A DNA stretch of 42,453 nt from a virus: the IMG/VR virus record IMGVR_UViG_3300009551_000075, positions 1 to 42,453 of that record; one strand, given 5' to 3'. Positions 27,946-34,873 of the stretch are shown in pieces; within the stretch, counting starts at the first letter, position 1, and each line of letters begins with the position of its first letter. The notes beneath the pieces were generated by a model. That model was not told the DNA's origin and made no database searches. It saw nothing but the letters and a program-made list of their open reading frames with translations. Made by a program: the position numbers and the translations under genes.

Positions 27946-28059
27946 AAATTCCTCCAAATAACGAATAGTTATAACAATATCAGAATCACTCTATGAACCA
28001 GACAGATTTCCTATGGGAACATCAACTCATTTCGCTGAAATATGGCTCATTTGAAAAAG

Positions 28060-28725
28060 TTATATGGTATCTTCTTCCTTGTCATTACATCCATTGTCAC
28101 AATCTGCTCCTTGATATCTCAAATGATCTCCACATACAACACACTCTGGTTTGTCCAGTTCATTCTCAGATTCTTCAATATCATTCTTCATCTTTGCAAT
28201 AACATTCTTCTTTTTCTTAGGATTCTTTCTGTCTCTCTTGCGGAAGACTCTTCCTTGCTTCCACCCATCTGGAATAGGTTCTCCAGGAATATGTACTTTA
28301 TCAGTGATTCCATTGTTTATCCATGTGGTACCAGACTTTACTGTACTAATCTTTTGTTTTGTTTCTTCTGGTAACACTTTCCCTGTCTGCGCTTCACTCA
28401 TCTTTCTTTTGGTCTCATCGGACAAAGTATAACCAGGCACTACTTCCCATTTAATGTTGTAATAGATCTCAGACTCATACACTTCAGGAGTTAACAATTT
28501 CTCAAGAAAATGTTCAGCTTGTACTTCATCAGGGAATGCATGAATTGCTTGCAGATAAAATGCATCTCTGGAATATTTCTGCAAATCTGACATCAATTCA
28601 TCATTTGTACCAATAAAAGGATCAGAATAATGCTCTGTTCCATAAAATAAGTCATTTGTTTTATGTTTTCCATAAAACATTCTTCTATTCACCACACAAA
28701 ACACTCTAAACACTACATGAAACAT
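28060..28725 (-). CDS. Homing-endonuclease-like protein with NUMOD3 and cysteine tail
   Basis: The N-terminal 90 residues (FRVFCVVNRRMFYGKHKTND ... ESEIYYNIK) resemble the degenerate GIY-YIG type found in phage mobile genes, in which Y-x-G-K-H-K-T-N-D follows the first strand. Then come two NUMOD3-like DNA-binding motifs (LSDETKRKMSEAQTGK and LPEETKQKISTVKSG), a WINNGITDKVHIPGEPIPDG stretch and a basic segment. The C-terminus has CVVCGDHLRYQGADCDNGC, a likely zinc knuckle. It would nick or cut DNA and spread itself into phages lacking it. Activity is uncertain because key residues are altered. Confidence 0.68.
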   Translation of the reverse strand: MFHVVFRVFCVVNRRMFYGKHKTNDLFYGTEHYSDPFIGTNDELMSDLQKYSRDAFYLQAIHAFPDEVQAEHFLEKLLTPEVYESEIYYNIKWEVVPGYTLSDETKRKMSEAQTGKVLPEETKQKISTVKSGTTWINNGITDKVHIPGEPIPDGWKQGRVFRKRDRKNPKKKKNVIAKMKNDIEESENELDKPECVVCGDHLRYQGADCDNGCNDKEEDTI

Positions 28726-28727
28726 AT

Positions 28728-28892
28728 TCAGATTACTTTCTGGTTATTATTCTTACAAATCTTAACTAAAACAATGCATTTCTCTTTCACATTACTGGGC
28801 CTTTGTGATTTAGGAGGAGATGGGCGTGGACTGCTAGGTCCTAAATTTTGATTGCTTTTAATGATACCCTTTCTATGAAAGTATTTCACCAT
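28728..28892 (-). CDS. Pro/Ser-rich small basic protein (54 aa)
   Basis: The frame MVKYFHRKGIIKSNQNLGPS runs into SPRPSPPKSQRPSN and ends in a Lys/Asn-rich tail. It starts five bases after the stop of 28898 and ends two bases before the endonuclease ATG, filling the gap exactly. RBS is weak (AAGAGA). Function not recognised. Confidence 0.45.
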   Translation of the reverse strand: MVKYFHRKGIIKSNQNLGPSSPRPSPPKSQRPSNVKEKCIVLVKICKNNNQKVI

Positions 28893-28897
28893 GATAA

Positions 28898-29122
28898 TTA
28901 ATCTCTTACAAATATCTGTGCATTGATACCTTCTATTACTTGAACATTAGATAACTCTTGTGCCAGTAGAGTTGGATACTTTCTTCTTACCATTCTCATC
29001 ATCAATCTTTGATTCCTTAAAACATAGAGCTTCTTGTGTCTGAGACTTTGATAGTGCTTGGAGTTTAAATCTACTTTTACTTTTTGTAATAGTAGATGTA
29101 TCTTTTCTGTAATAGTTAACAT
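28898..29122 (-). CDS. Hypothetical basic protein (74 aa)
   Basis: A basic helical protein (LRHKKLYVLRNQRLMMRMVR) ending VIEGINAQIFVRD. The ATG overlaps the upstream stop by 7 bases (ATGTTAA), which favours this frame over the alternative frame 28947-29153 across the same DNA. Function not recognised. Confidence 0.6.
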   Translation of the reverse strand: MLTITEKIHLLLQKVKVDLNSKHYQSLRHKKLYVLRNQRLMMRMVRRKYPTLLAQELSNVQVIEGINAQIFVRD

Positions 29123-29355
29123 GATTTTGGGGTAACATGACGCACATAGCCACAGGGAATTCTTATAAGTGTTTCCTTGTGGGACTCTAACAGATTCTCT
29201 AATTGATAGAGAATCTGAAAGTTAGCTTTCAGATGTTTGCTGTTGACTATAGAGAGGACGTAGAAGACTTCAGAGTCAACTTTATCACCTTCTAGCATAG
29301 ATTGTAGTGTAGGAGGTTGGGGCTTCTTAAACAGGGAGAGAATTCTAGAGAGCAT
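29116..29355 (-). CDS. Hypothetical protein (79 aa)
   Basis: An amphipathic basic N-terminus (MLSRILSLFKKPQPPTLQSM) is followed by a helical region and RIPCGYVRHVTPKSC. There is no clear RBS. It starts five bases after the stop of 29361. Function not recognised. Confidence 0.55.
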   Translation of the reverse strand: MLSRILSLFKKPQPPTLQSMLEGDKVDSEVFYVLSIVNSKHLKANFQILYQLENLLESHKETLIRIPCGYVRHVTPKSC

Positions 29356-29360
29356 ATGTT

Positions 29361-29594
29361 TTAGAACACTTTCACTGCACGGAAGATGGGATCATTTGAT
29401 TCAACTCCCATTAGAGAACTGATGGTCTTGCCATAGGTTCTAGCAGGAGTAACAATCACAGCATATTGTTCTAGAATGTCTTTGGCCTGGATTTCTGTGA
29501 TAATTTTATCTCTTTTTAAGACTTCTACTAAACATTGAATGCCGAGATTGACATTTTGAGACAAATCTTCATTAGTTAAAGTATACACTTTCAT
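29361..29594 (-). CDS. Hypothetical protein (77 aa)
   Basis: A soluble alpha/beta protein (LGIQCLVEVLKRDKIITEIQ; AVIVTPARTYGKTISSLMGV). AAGGAGAAG lies just upstream, and the ATG overlaps the stop of the 2H phosphoesterase frame (ATGA). Function not recognised. Confidence 0.65.
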   Translation of the reverse strand: MKVYTLTNEDLSQNVNLGIQCLVEVLKRDKIITEIQAKDILEQYAVIVTPARTYGKTISSLMGVESNDPIFRAVKVF

Positions 29595-30097
29595 AGTTCT
29601 TCTCCTTCTAGAATCACATATCCTGCATAGTAAAACTCTAGTGTTAGAGTCTCTCTGGAGAGTTGTTTGTTCAACAGATTAACCATAGAGAGATACGATT
29701 CCCTATCGGGAACGGGATGCACCAGAGTCACATGAGGTTTATACTCAGGAAAAGTCGGAACAATGCCTGCTGTTTGAAATCTTTGATTTAGTTTCTGTAG
29801 ATCTTCTGAAATCAGTTTCAATACAATATAACCTTACTGATCATGTCCTGGCCAGAATTCTAGATTGATCCCTTGGGCCAGGAATCTTTGATCTTTGGGC
29901 ACAAAAGGTAGATCTACATTATTAGCAGGAGTCTTAGAATAGATCAAAGTACAATGTGGGTCAGACTGTAGTGTTCCTAGATCCTTAAAGAACTCATTTA
30001 ATACTAGAGTAGACTCTAAGGTAGGAGTCATCCTGGCAAATAGACCATGAGGAGCATCAATCTTGGCTTCTGAAAGAAATTGTTTAAAGGTTTTCAT
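29591..30097 (-). pseudogene. 2H phosphoesterase-like gene split by an in-frame TAA, with capsid-targeting-like leader
   Basis: The first half (MKTFKQFLSEAKIDAPHGLF to LEFWPGHDQ) has the motif DPHCTLIYSK; the second half has PEYKPHVTLVHPV. Together they give the two H-x-T motifs and length of a LigT/2H phosphoesterase. A single TAA (29836-29834) separates them, and the reading frame continues without shift as GYIVLKLISEDLQKLNQRF. The second half has no ATG, only a TTG at 29821. MKTFKQFLSE|A resembles capsid-targeting peptides of T4 internal proteins. The 2H fold includes T4 Acb1, which degrades CBASS cyclic nucleotides, but a substrate cannot be read from the sequence. Confidence 0.72.
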
Positions 30098-30105
30098 TTT
30101 CTCTT

Positions 30106-30225
30106 CTATAGGGGTGGAAGTTTGATTAGACACAACACATAAGCATTCCAATGAGGTTTCTTAGGACCTGTGATCCATGTCTTCCAGAATCTAACTCCTA
30201 AAGAATTAATCTCTAGTGGATGCAT
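30106..30225 (-). CDS. Possible small protein (39 aa)
   Basis: The frame MHPLEINSLGVRFWKTWITG ends in GPKKPHWNAYVLCLIKLPPL. It starts four bases after the upstream stop and ends near the RBS of the 2H gene, filling a gap in the operon, but it has no clear RBS. Confidence 0.4.
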   Translation of the reverse strand: MHPLEINSLGVRFWKTWITGPKKPHWNAYVLCLIKLPPL

Positions 30226-30228
30226 GTG

Positions 30229-30594
30229 TTATCTATTACGTCCTTCTAGATATTGGTTATAAGATCTCTTATTAGGAAATCTGGTGCCTGGCCACTTGAA
30301 CCATTCTCTGGGTTGATAAGGATAGCGCATCCATGTGTACAAAATACATGTTCCTTTGCACTTTTTGCATCTTATAGCCTGTTGACGTGTTCCTGATAGA
30401 AAGGATGCATGTGCTTTCCAATTAGATTGTGTAATAGTCTTGAAGTCTAGAATTCTAGATTTCAGTTCTTCACCTGTGATCGTTTCTTTCCAGGGACCAC
30501 AACAGGCCATGATATGAGAGACACCAGGAAACCGATGACAATCACATGTACAATCTCCAAATTTAGGAGGTAGATCACTTATTTGATAGTTCAT
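30229..30594 (-). CDS. Cys-rich, probable zinc-binding protein (121 aa)
   Basis: An N-terminal CTCDCHRFPGVSHIMACC (15-32) and a later CKKCKGTC (about 76-83) suggest two metal sites. The C-terminus is basic and aromatic (WMRYPYQPREWFKWPGTRFP). The first cysteine motif is one I have seen in small conserved phage proteins of unknown role. The ATG lies 20 bases inside the end of the gene upstream. Confidence 0.65.
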   Translation of the reverse strand: MNYQISDLPPKFGDCTCDCHRFPGVSHIMACCGPWKETITGEELKSRILDFKTITQSNWKAHASFLSGTRQQAIRCKKCKGTCILYTWMRYPYQPREWFKWPGTRFPNKRSYNQYLEGRNR

Positions 30595-30958
30595 GTTGTC
30601 TAAACATCCTAAATTCTTGCATTCGTTGACGGAACTTAGCTAGCTTTTCTGGATCTATGGGCTTCATCTCTATAGGTTGATTAGATGAAGCATCAGTTTG
30701 ATCACAGCCATCGTCATCAATCCCAGGTTCGATAAGAACAAGGCCACTATCCCGATAAGGATTAGGATTAATCTCAGCTTCATCTTGTTCCTCCGGGAGA
30801 ATGTTTTTGAGGATAAGAAGTAAACGAGCTTCTAGATTGATGCCTATTGCTGCATAAGCCTCTTCTATATTACACAGAGTATGTGTAGGAATAGTGGAAA
30901 AGCCTTTCTGATAGGCTTTCTCTAGAAGTAATAGCATCTCTATGCTCAATTGTTTCAT
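30575..30958 (-). CDS. Hypothetical protein (127 aa)
   Basis: The N-terminal 50 residues are helical (MKQLSIEMLLLLEKAYQKGF), the middle is acidic and Pro/Asn-rich (ILPEEQDEAEINPNPYRDSG), and the end is basic helical (EKLAKFRQRMQEFRMFRQHE). Function not recognised. It is the first accessory gene after the glycosyltransferase remnant. Confidence 0.6.
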   Translation of the reverse strand: MKQLSIEMLLLLEKAYQKGFSTIPTHTLCNIEEAYAAIGINLEARLLLILKNILPEEQDEAEINPNPYRDSGLVLIEPGIDDDGCDQTDASSNQPIEMKPIDPEKLAKFRQRMQEFRMFRQHELSNK

Positions 30959-30988
30959 GCTAAGAATCTCTTTAAGATGCTTTGTATT

Positions 30989-31123
30989 CTAGTATATAGT
31001 TTTGTAATTCTTCACCCTTTCTCTAATGCTCTTTTCTTTCGCGAGCAAATGATCTAAGATTAGAGGAAGCATAATACTTGCCTCTAATCCCATCCACATA
31101 GTTGGCATTATCACTGTAAACAT
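30989..31123 (-). pseudogene. Truncated second glycosyltransferase copy (44 aa)
   Basis: The frame MFTVIMPTMWMGLEASIMLP continues as LILDHLLAKEKSIRERVK and stops. Its first 24 residues align with the start of the complete glycosyltransferase directly upstream (MYSVIVPTMWRGVEFKRMLP), so it is the remnant of a tandem copy. Its ATG overlaps the upstream stop (TGATG), so it may still be translated. The 3' part lies in the hairpin region at 31058-31089. Confidence 0.6.
31058..31089. other. Hairpin in the glycosyltransferase remnant
   Basis: GATTAGAGG pairs with CCTCTAATC around a 14-base loop that contains a further AAG/CTT pairing. No U-run follows on the minus strand. Confidence 0.4.
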
Positions 31124-31884
31124 CAGAGTTTTAATGATTGTTCTTTTTCCATGAATTCTTGCATTCTCATTTCATTTCCCATTTCTATTTCATGAGACTC
31201 AAACATATTAGGATGCAATTCCCCCTTTAGTAGAGGATAAATTTCTTTTTGCCAAATAGAAAATTCATGATTGTTAACATGACCAAATTTTCCAGATGTT
31301 GTCATATCTCTTGTTGTAAATGCAAATCCCTCAATGTAATGCGGCTTATATCCTCTCAAATCATAATTTCTCCATATCCAATAATCACCAAAATAAATCT
31401 TTAATTGTGGTGGGATTGGGATCCAAAATCTCTTATCAACAAACATCAAACAACCAAATCTATAAGGAACAACATAACTTTGTTTTATGTTTGGGTTGGT
31501 TATGGGAGGGACAATGTCATTATCGTATCTATCTGGTGGATTAAAATTTCTTAGAGCATACGCAGGACTGGTTGGTCCATCTAATTTATTATTAACCAAC
31601 CAATCAAAAATAGAGACATCAAATAATACGTCATCTGAGAGAATACAAACATTATCATCCTTAGCCTTTTCTACACCAAAATTCCAAGCTGGATTTACAA
31701 AAATATTTTTACCAAATGAGTGGATTGAAGTCTTTTTCCATTTTCTAGACATCCATTCTGGTTTTCTTTTCTCATCATTATCAATTACAATAATTTCTGA
31801 AATAGATTCATTATCATCAAGAAGAGGGAGCATTCTCTTAAACTCAACTCCTCTCCACATTGTTGGTACTATCACACTATACAT
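31123..31884 (-). CDS. Glycosyltransferase, GT-A-like (253 aa)
   Basis: The N-terminus MYSVIVPTMWRGVEFKRMLP and then EIIVIDND form the nucleotide-sugar-binding Rossmann strands. ILSDDVLFD (about 91-99) gives a D-D metal motif, and conserved aromatic stretches follow (KIYFGDYWIWRNYDLRGYKP). Phage enzymes of this kind may glycosylate virion proteins, DNA or host surface sugars; the late position between a structural gene and terminase suggests virion modification. The start ATG 31884 has TTGGAGA upstream; a longer frame to 31932 would overlap the neighbour. Confidence 0.75.
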   Translation of the reverse strand: MYSVIVPTMWRGVEFKRMLPLLDDNESISEIIVIDNDEKRKPEWMSRKWKKTSIHSFGKNIFVNPAWNFGVEKAKDDNVCILSDDVLFDVSIFDWLVNNKLDGPTSPAYALRNFNPPDRYDNDIVPPITNPNIKQSYVVPYRFGCLMFVDKRFWIPIPPQLKIYFGDYWIWRNYDLRGYKPHYIEGFAFTTRDMTTSGKFGHVNNHEFSIWQKEIYPLLKGELHPNMFESHEIEMGNEMRMQEFMEKEQSLKL

Positions 31885-31898
31885 AATAATTTCTCCAA

Positions 31899-32504
31899 TT
31901 ACGCAGTTTGAATTACATTCGCTGTATCCCAAACAGTAGGAATACTTGACCCATTGTTGGTATATAAAGAAGCTCCCAAATATAAATCACCATTTGTATT
32001 AGCTGTAGCAAATTGTGCTGCCGCTGTGGTGAAATAATTTGTTCCGGCAAACAATTGGGATGCAGGTCTTACTACAATACTCCCATTATTTCCTAAAGAT
32101 CTTACTATTACAATAAATTCAGCTGTTTGTTCTGCGCAAGCACCAATTCCATTGTTACCAGAATTTGACCAAATTTGAGCATCTGATGTATTTCCGTTAG
32201 GTCCCAATCTAACGGAAAATTCTCCAGCTCCAGATGGAAATGGTATGATATCATTTGTACCAACAGTTATGCGAAAAGTTGCTCCAACATAAAGAGTGTT
32301 TGCTGGAATTTTAAACGATGGTGTAAGATAAGTATCTACTCCAGCACCAGAACTAGAAAGATTTGATGTTAATATTGAAGAAGTTACAAATTTAGAAGGA
32401 ACATCATTAGCAGTTAGAGCTCTGAATGTTGGTTCAGCATTCGCTCCAGATACTGGTCCCGCAAGTACATAATTGGCTGGCTGTGTATTGAATACGTCTG
32501 ACAT
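31899..32504 (-). CDS. Predicted virion or appendage protein (201 aa)
   Basis: The N-terminus MSDVFNTQPANYVLAGPVSG, then AEPTFRALTANDVPSKFV, is a motif seen at the starts of phage tail appendage proteins. The rest is Asn/Gly/Ser/Thr-rich beta sandwich, with DIIPFPSGAGEFSVRLGP and DLYLGASLYTNNG. The start ATG 32504 has TTGGAG upstream and a late box at 32531-32537. It may be a head fibre or short tail fibre; the precise role is unclear. Confidence 0.62.
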   Translation of the reverse strand: MSDVFNTQPANYVLAGPVSGANAEPTFRALTANDVPSKFVTSSILTSNLSSSGAGVDTYLTPSFKIPANTLYVGATFRITVGTNDIIPFPSGAGEFSVRLGPNGNTSDAQIWSNSGNNGIGACAEQTAEFIVIVRSLGNNGSIVVRPASQLFAGTNYFTTAAAQFATANTNGDLYLGASLYTNNGSSIPTVWDTANVIQTA

Positions 32505-32530
32505 TAAGTTCTCCAAGATTAATGATTAGC

Positions 32531-32537
32531 TATTTAG
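32531..32537 (-). promoter_or_regulatory. Late promoter box CTAAATA
   Basis: CTAAATA lies 27 bases before ATG 32504. Confidence 0.6.
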
Positions 32538-32548
32538 ATAGACTTTCA

Positions 32549-32746
32549 TTAGTCATCTACATTGTTAAGCATGCGCAGTGCTTCATCATATCCATATTCA
32601 GAATCAATCCAGACAACCCCATGCGCCACTTCAAAAGGAGGTTTTTTGGTTTTTTGATCTAAGATTACAGGAGGTGGGGGAAGATTGTCCTCCATAGCCT
32701 TGATTCTTTCAGCATATACACGTTCACGCAGATTTATATCACATAT
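32549..32746 (-). CDS. Open C-terminal extension of terminase large subunit beyond TAA (65 codons)
   Basis: Directly after the terminase TAA the same frame stays open for 65 codons, beginning ICDINLRERVYAERIKAMED and ending with VVWIDSEYGY and ALRMLNNVDD. It resembles the C-terminal tail that usually continues a T4-like gp17 after FK. It may be a separate product from ATG 32695 (48 residues, GAAAG upstream), a readthrough extension, or a decayed tail. Confidence 0.6.
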   Translation of the reverse strand: MCDINLRERVYAERIKAMEDNLPPPPVILDQKTKKPPFEVAHGVVWIDSEYGYDEALRMLNNVDD

Positions 32747-32750
32747 TTAT
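32744..32750 (-). promoter_or_regulatory. Late box ATAAATA overlapping the terminase stop
   Basis: The sequence TTTAAATAAATATG combines the terminase TAA with a late-like ATAAATA. It could drive the gp17 tail frame or gene 32504, in parallel with the overlaps at genes 15 and 16. Confidence 0.5.
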
Positions 32751-34273
32751 TTAAAGACTGGTTGAGCAGATAACCAAGCAAACAACCACAGTGTAGAGGT
32801 AGTATCATCATGATATCCTTCTTCAGCTTGATATTGTTTAGTTTTACTTAAAACAAAGGTAGAAAGCTCTGATACAATATCAAAATCATTTAAAATGATT
32901 TGATCATTTTCTATTAGAGTCTTGAGCTTAACACATCCTTGTGTTTTGACCTTTTTAGTAGTTTTCACGCCAGGAATTTTTGCCTTAGAAGCTTGAGTTA
33001 CTGTAACTTCTTGCAATTCACCTGTCATAGAGAAAAAGCAATTCTCATATTCTAAATCACTAATCAATTGATGTAGAACTGTTCCGCCAATGTCATTGTT
33101 TTCTATAATTACATATGCATTGTTATAATGTTGTGCTGCCAGATAGATATAATTAGCAAAAATAGTATCATCTACAGTATTGTCTCTAAATTTAGCCGCT
33201 ACTCTCCAAGGTGCTGTAGTAACATCAAAAATTGTGAATGATGAATAGTCTAATCCTTTACCTTGAGATGGATCACCAGATAGGACATAAGAATGATCTT
33301 TAAGAGGTTCTTCGTAGATAGACATTCTATCATCAAAGAGCATCTTTGAAGGTGAAATGAATGCCAATTCTCTAAGTTTCTTACCACTGATCAATGTATT
33401 GCTAGATCCTAGGAATTCGCATAAGACTTCTTGGTTGAACTTACGTTCCCCTAAGATCTTCAATTGTTGATCTGCCCAGGCCTGATCACGACCAGGAACA
33501 TCTTGCCATCTTGCTTCAATAGCCTTAAAACTATTCCAATTCTTAGGATCTTTTTTCTCCTTCATCGCATCTTCCCAGAATTTGTAAAATAGATTTAGTC
33601 CATTAGGGGTAGATGTCATAATGATCTTAGAAGATTTACCAGAAGAGATAGTTGGGAACACGGATGTGAAGAAATCTTCTGCAATATTACCGGGTACGTG
33701 AGCAAATTCATCCAGATATAAGAAGTTCAATGTGAATCCACGGATTGCTCCTGAAGAGGTAGCTTCACAAAGAATTCTGCAACCATTTTCAAGAGTAATG
33801 GATGATTTATTCCATTCTTCAACACCTTGTTGCATGAATAAAGGTAGGTGTTGATAAGCAATCTGAATACGATTTAGAATTTCATTAGCAGTCTTTTCTT
33901 TTTGAGCCAAGATACCTACATTTTTATGTTCTTGGAATAAAACATAGTGTAGAATATATCCTACAGTGATGGTAGTTTTTCCCGCTTGTCTGGGGCATCG
34001 AAAGATAACGAAACGATTATTATGATAAGTTTCAATAACTTCCTTTTGAAAATCCCAAAGTTTAATATCTGTTAGACCAGCATCTAGTGTAATGACTTTG
34101 ACATAGTGTTCAATAAAATATGTGGGATCTGCTTGACATAACATATATTCCTTGACTTGCTCATTAGTCCAAGGAACCTTTACTCCGACTTTCTTAAGTC
34201 TAGGATTATTCATGAAGGCATATGGATTTTCCTTTTCTTTCTGCCTTACTTGTTTTGCTTTCTTATGTGACAT
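32747..34273 (-). CDS. 17: Terminase large subunit gp17 (508 aa before the in-frame TAA)
   Basis: The ATPase-nuclease motor that packages DNA. ATPase motifs are Walker A RCPRQAGKTT (92-101), Walker B LYLDE (185-189) and coupling motif MTSTPNG (219-225). The nuclease domain has LSGDPSQGKGLDYSSF (331-346), VIIENNDIGG (388-397) and GYHDD near 488. T4 gp17 has 610 residues; here the frame ends at FK followed by TAA, with a further 65 codons in the same frame. A homing endonuclease gene ends on its ATG (TAATG). Confidence 0.95.
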   Translation of the reverse strand: MSHKKAKQVRQKEKENPYAFMNNPRLKKVGVKVPWTNEQVKEYMLCQADPTYFIEHYVKVITLDAGLTDIKLWDFQKEVIETYHNNRFVIFRCPRQAGKTTITVGYILHYVLFQEHKNVGILAQKEKTANEILNRIQIAYQHLPLFMQQGVEEWNKSSITLENGCRILCEATSSGAIRGFTLNFLYLDEFAHVPGNIAEDFFTSVFPTISSGKSSKIIMTSTPNGLNLFYKFWEDAMKEKKDPKNWNSFKAIEARWQDVPGRDQAWADQQLKILGERKFNQEVLCEFLGSSNTLISGKKLRELAFISPSKMLFDDRMSIYEEPLKDHSYVLSGDPSQGKGLDYSSFTIFDVTTAPWRVAAKFRDNTVDDTIFANYIYLAAQHYNNAYVIIENNDIGGTVLHQLISDLEYENCFFSMTGELQEVTVTQASKAKIPGVKTTKKVKTQGCVKLKTLIENDQIILNDFDIVSELSTFVLSKTKQYQAEEGYHDDTTSTLWLFAWLSAQPVFK

Positions 34274-34839
34274 TAATTCTTTTTCTTTTGATTAATCAAT
34301 AACATTTGATTTCTTCTTCTAATTCTATCTTCTTCTGTTATTGTAACTTTCAATCCTTTCAAACCTTTATTCCAGGTTTGCATTCCCTTTAATCCTATGT
34401 TCCAAGGTTTACTACCCTTCTTAAATTTTGTCTTTTTACTTCCTTCTGGAAAAAGTCTACCCAATTTGAATCCTTGAGATGGAATTCCTTTAAACATTTT
34501 CTCTTCTGTACCGTTATTATACCATTTTGATTTTTCGTTTGGATTGTGATGTTCTCCACCATATGTAATATTGTAACCATTATTAACAGAATCAAAATGT
34601 TTAATGAAATATTCTTCCATAATATTTAGACAATGATCCTTATCTTTAGAAGTGTAAATTTCCTCTATTCTAAATGATTCTTTACCATGTTTTCTAATAG
34701 CATTATGAATCTTCAGGTTAGAACCATTATTGGTATCAGAGATATGACCATACCATCTATCTTTAATATTTTGTATAGTAAAACCTATGTAAATCTTGTT
34801 ATTTTTTATATTCGTAATTTTATAGATTCTAGATAACAT
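34273..34839 (-). CDS. GIY-YIG homing endonuclease
   Basis: The N-terminal 90 residues are a GIY-YIG nuclease: SRIYKITNIKNNKIYIGFT (3-21), RWYGH (28-32), IRKHGKESFRIEEIY, the catalytic-type Glu in MEEYFIKHF and NNGYNITYGGE. The remainder has the WYNNGTEEKMFKGIPSQGFK motif and two NUMOD3-like repeats (GSKPWNIGLKG and QTWNKGLKG). Free-standing enzymes of this kind insert beside conserved phage genes. It lies between genes 16 and 17, and its stop overlaps the terminase start. ATG 34839 is preferred to the TTG at 34842. Confidence 0.88.
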   Translation of the reverse strand: MLSRIYKITNIKNNKIYIGFTIQNIKDRWYGHISDTNNGSNLKIHNAIRKHGKESFRIEEIYTSKDKDHCLNIMEEYFIKHFDSVNNGYNITYGGEHHNPNEKSKWYNNGTEEKMFKGIPSQGFKLGRLFPEGSKKTKFKKGSKPWNIGLKGMQTWNKGLKGLKVTITEEDRIRRRNQMLLINQKKKN

Positions 34840-34866
34840 CAATTACATCCTGCTGCTTATGGGATG

Positions 34867-34873
34867 TATTTAG
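34867..34873 (-). promoter_or_regulatory. Late promoter box CTAAATA, overlapping the gene 16 stop
   Basis: The TAA stop of gene 16 (AACTAAATA) is part of the box. It lies 28 bases before the endonuclease ATG and probably serves the endonuclease-terminase unit. Confidence 0.65.

Noticed and set aside
28947-29153. Minus-strand frame of 68 codons overlapping 28898-29122
   Set aside because: The frame at 29122 has the stop-start overlap with its upstream gene and better spacing, so the alternative is a shadow.
29834-32749. Recoding of TAA as a sense codon in this phage
   Set aside because: TAA ends many intact genes here, including genes 15, 16 and 22. Two in-frame cases are better explained by mutation, local readthrough or promoter acquisition, so I report them as such.
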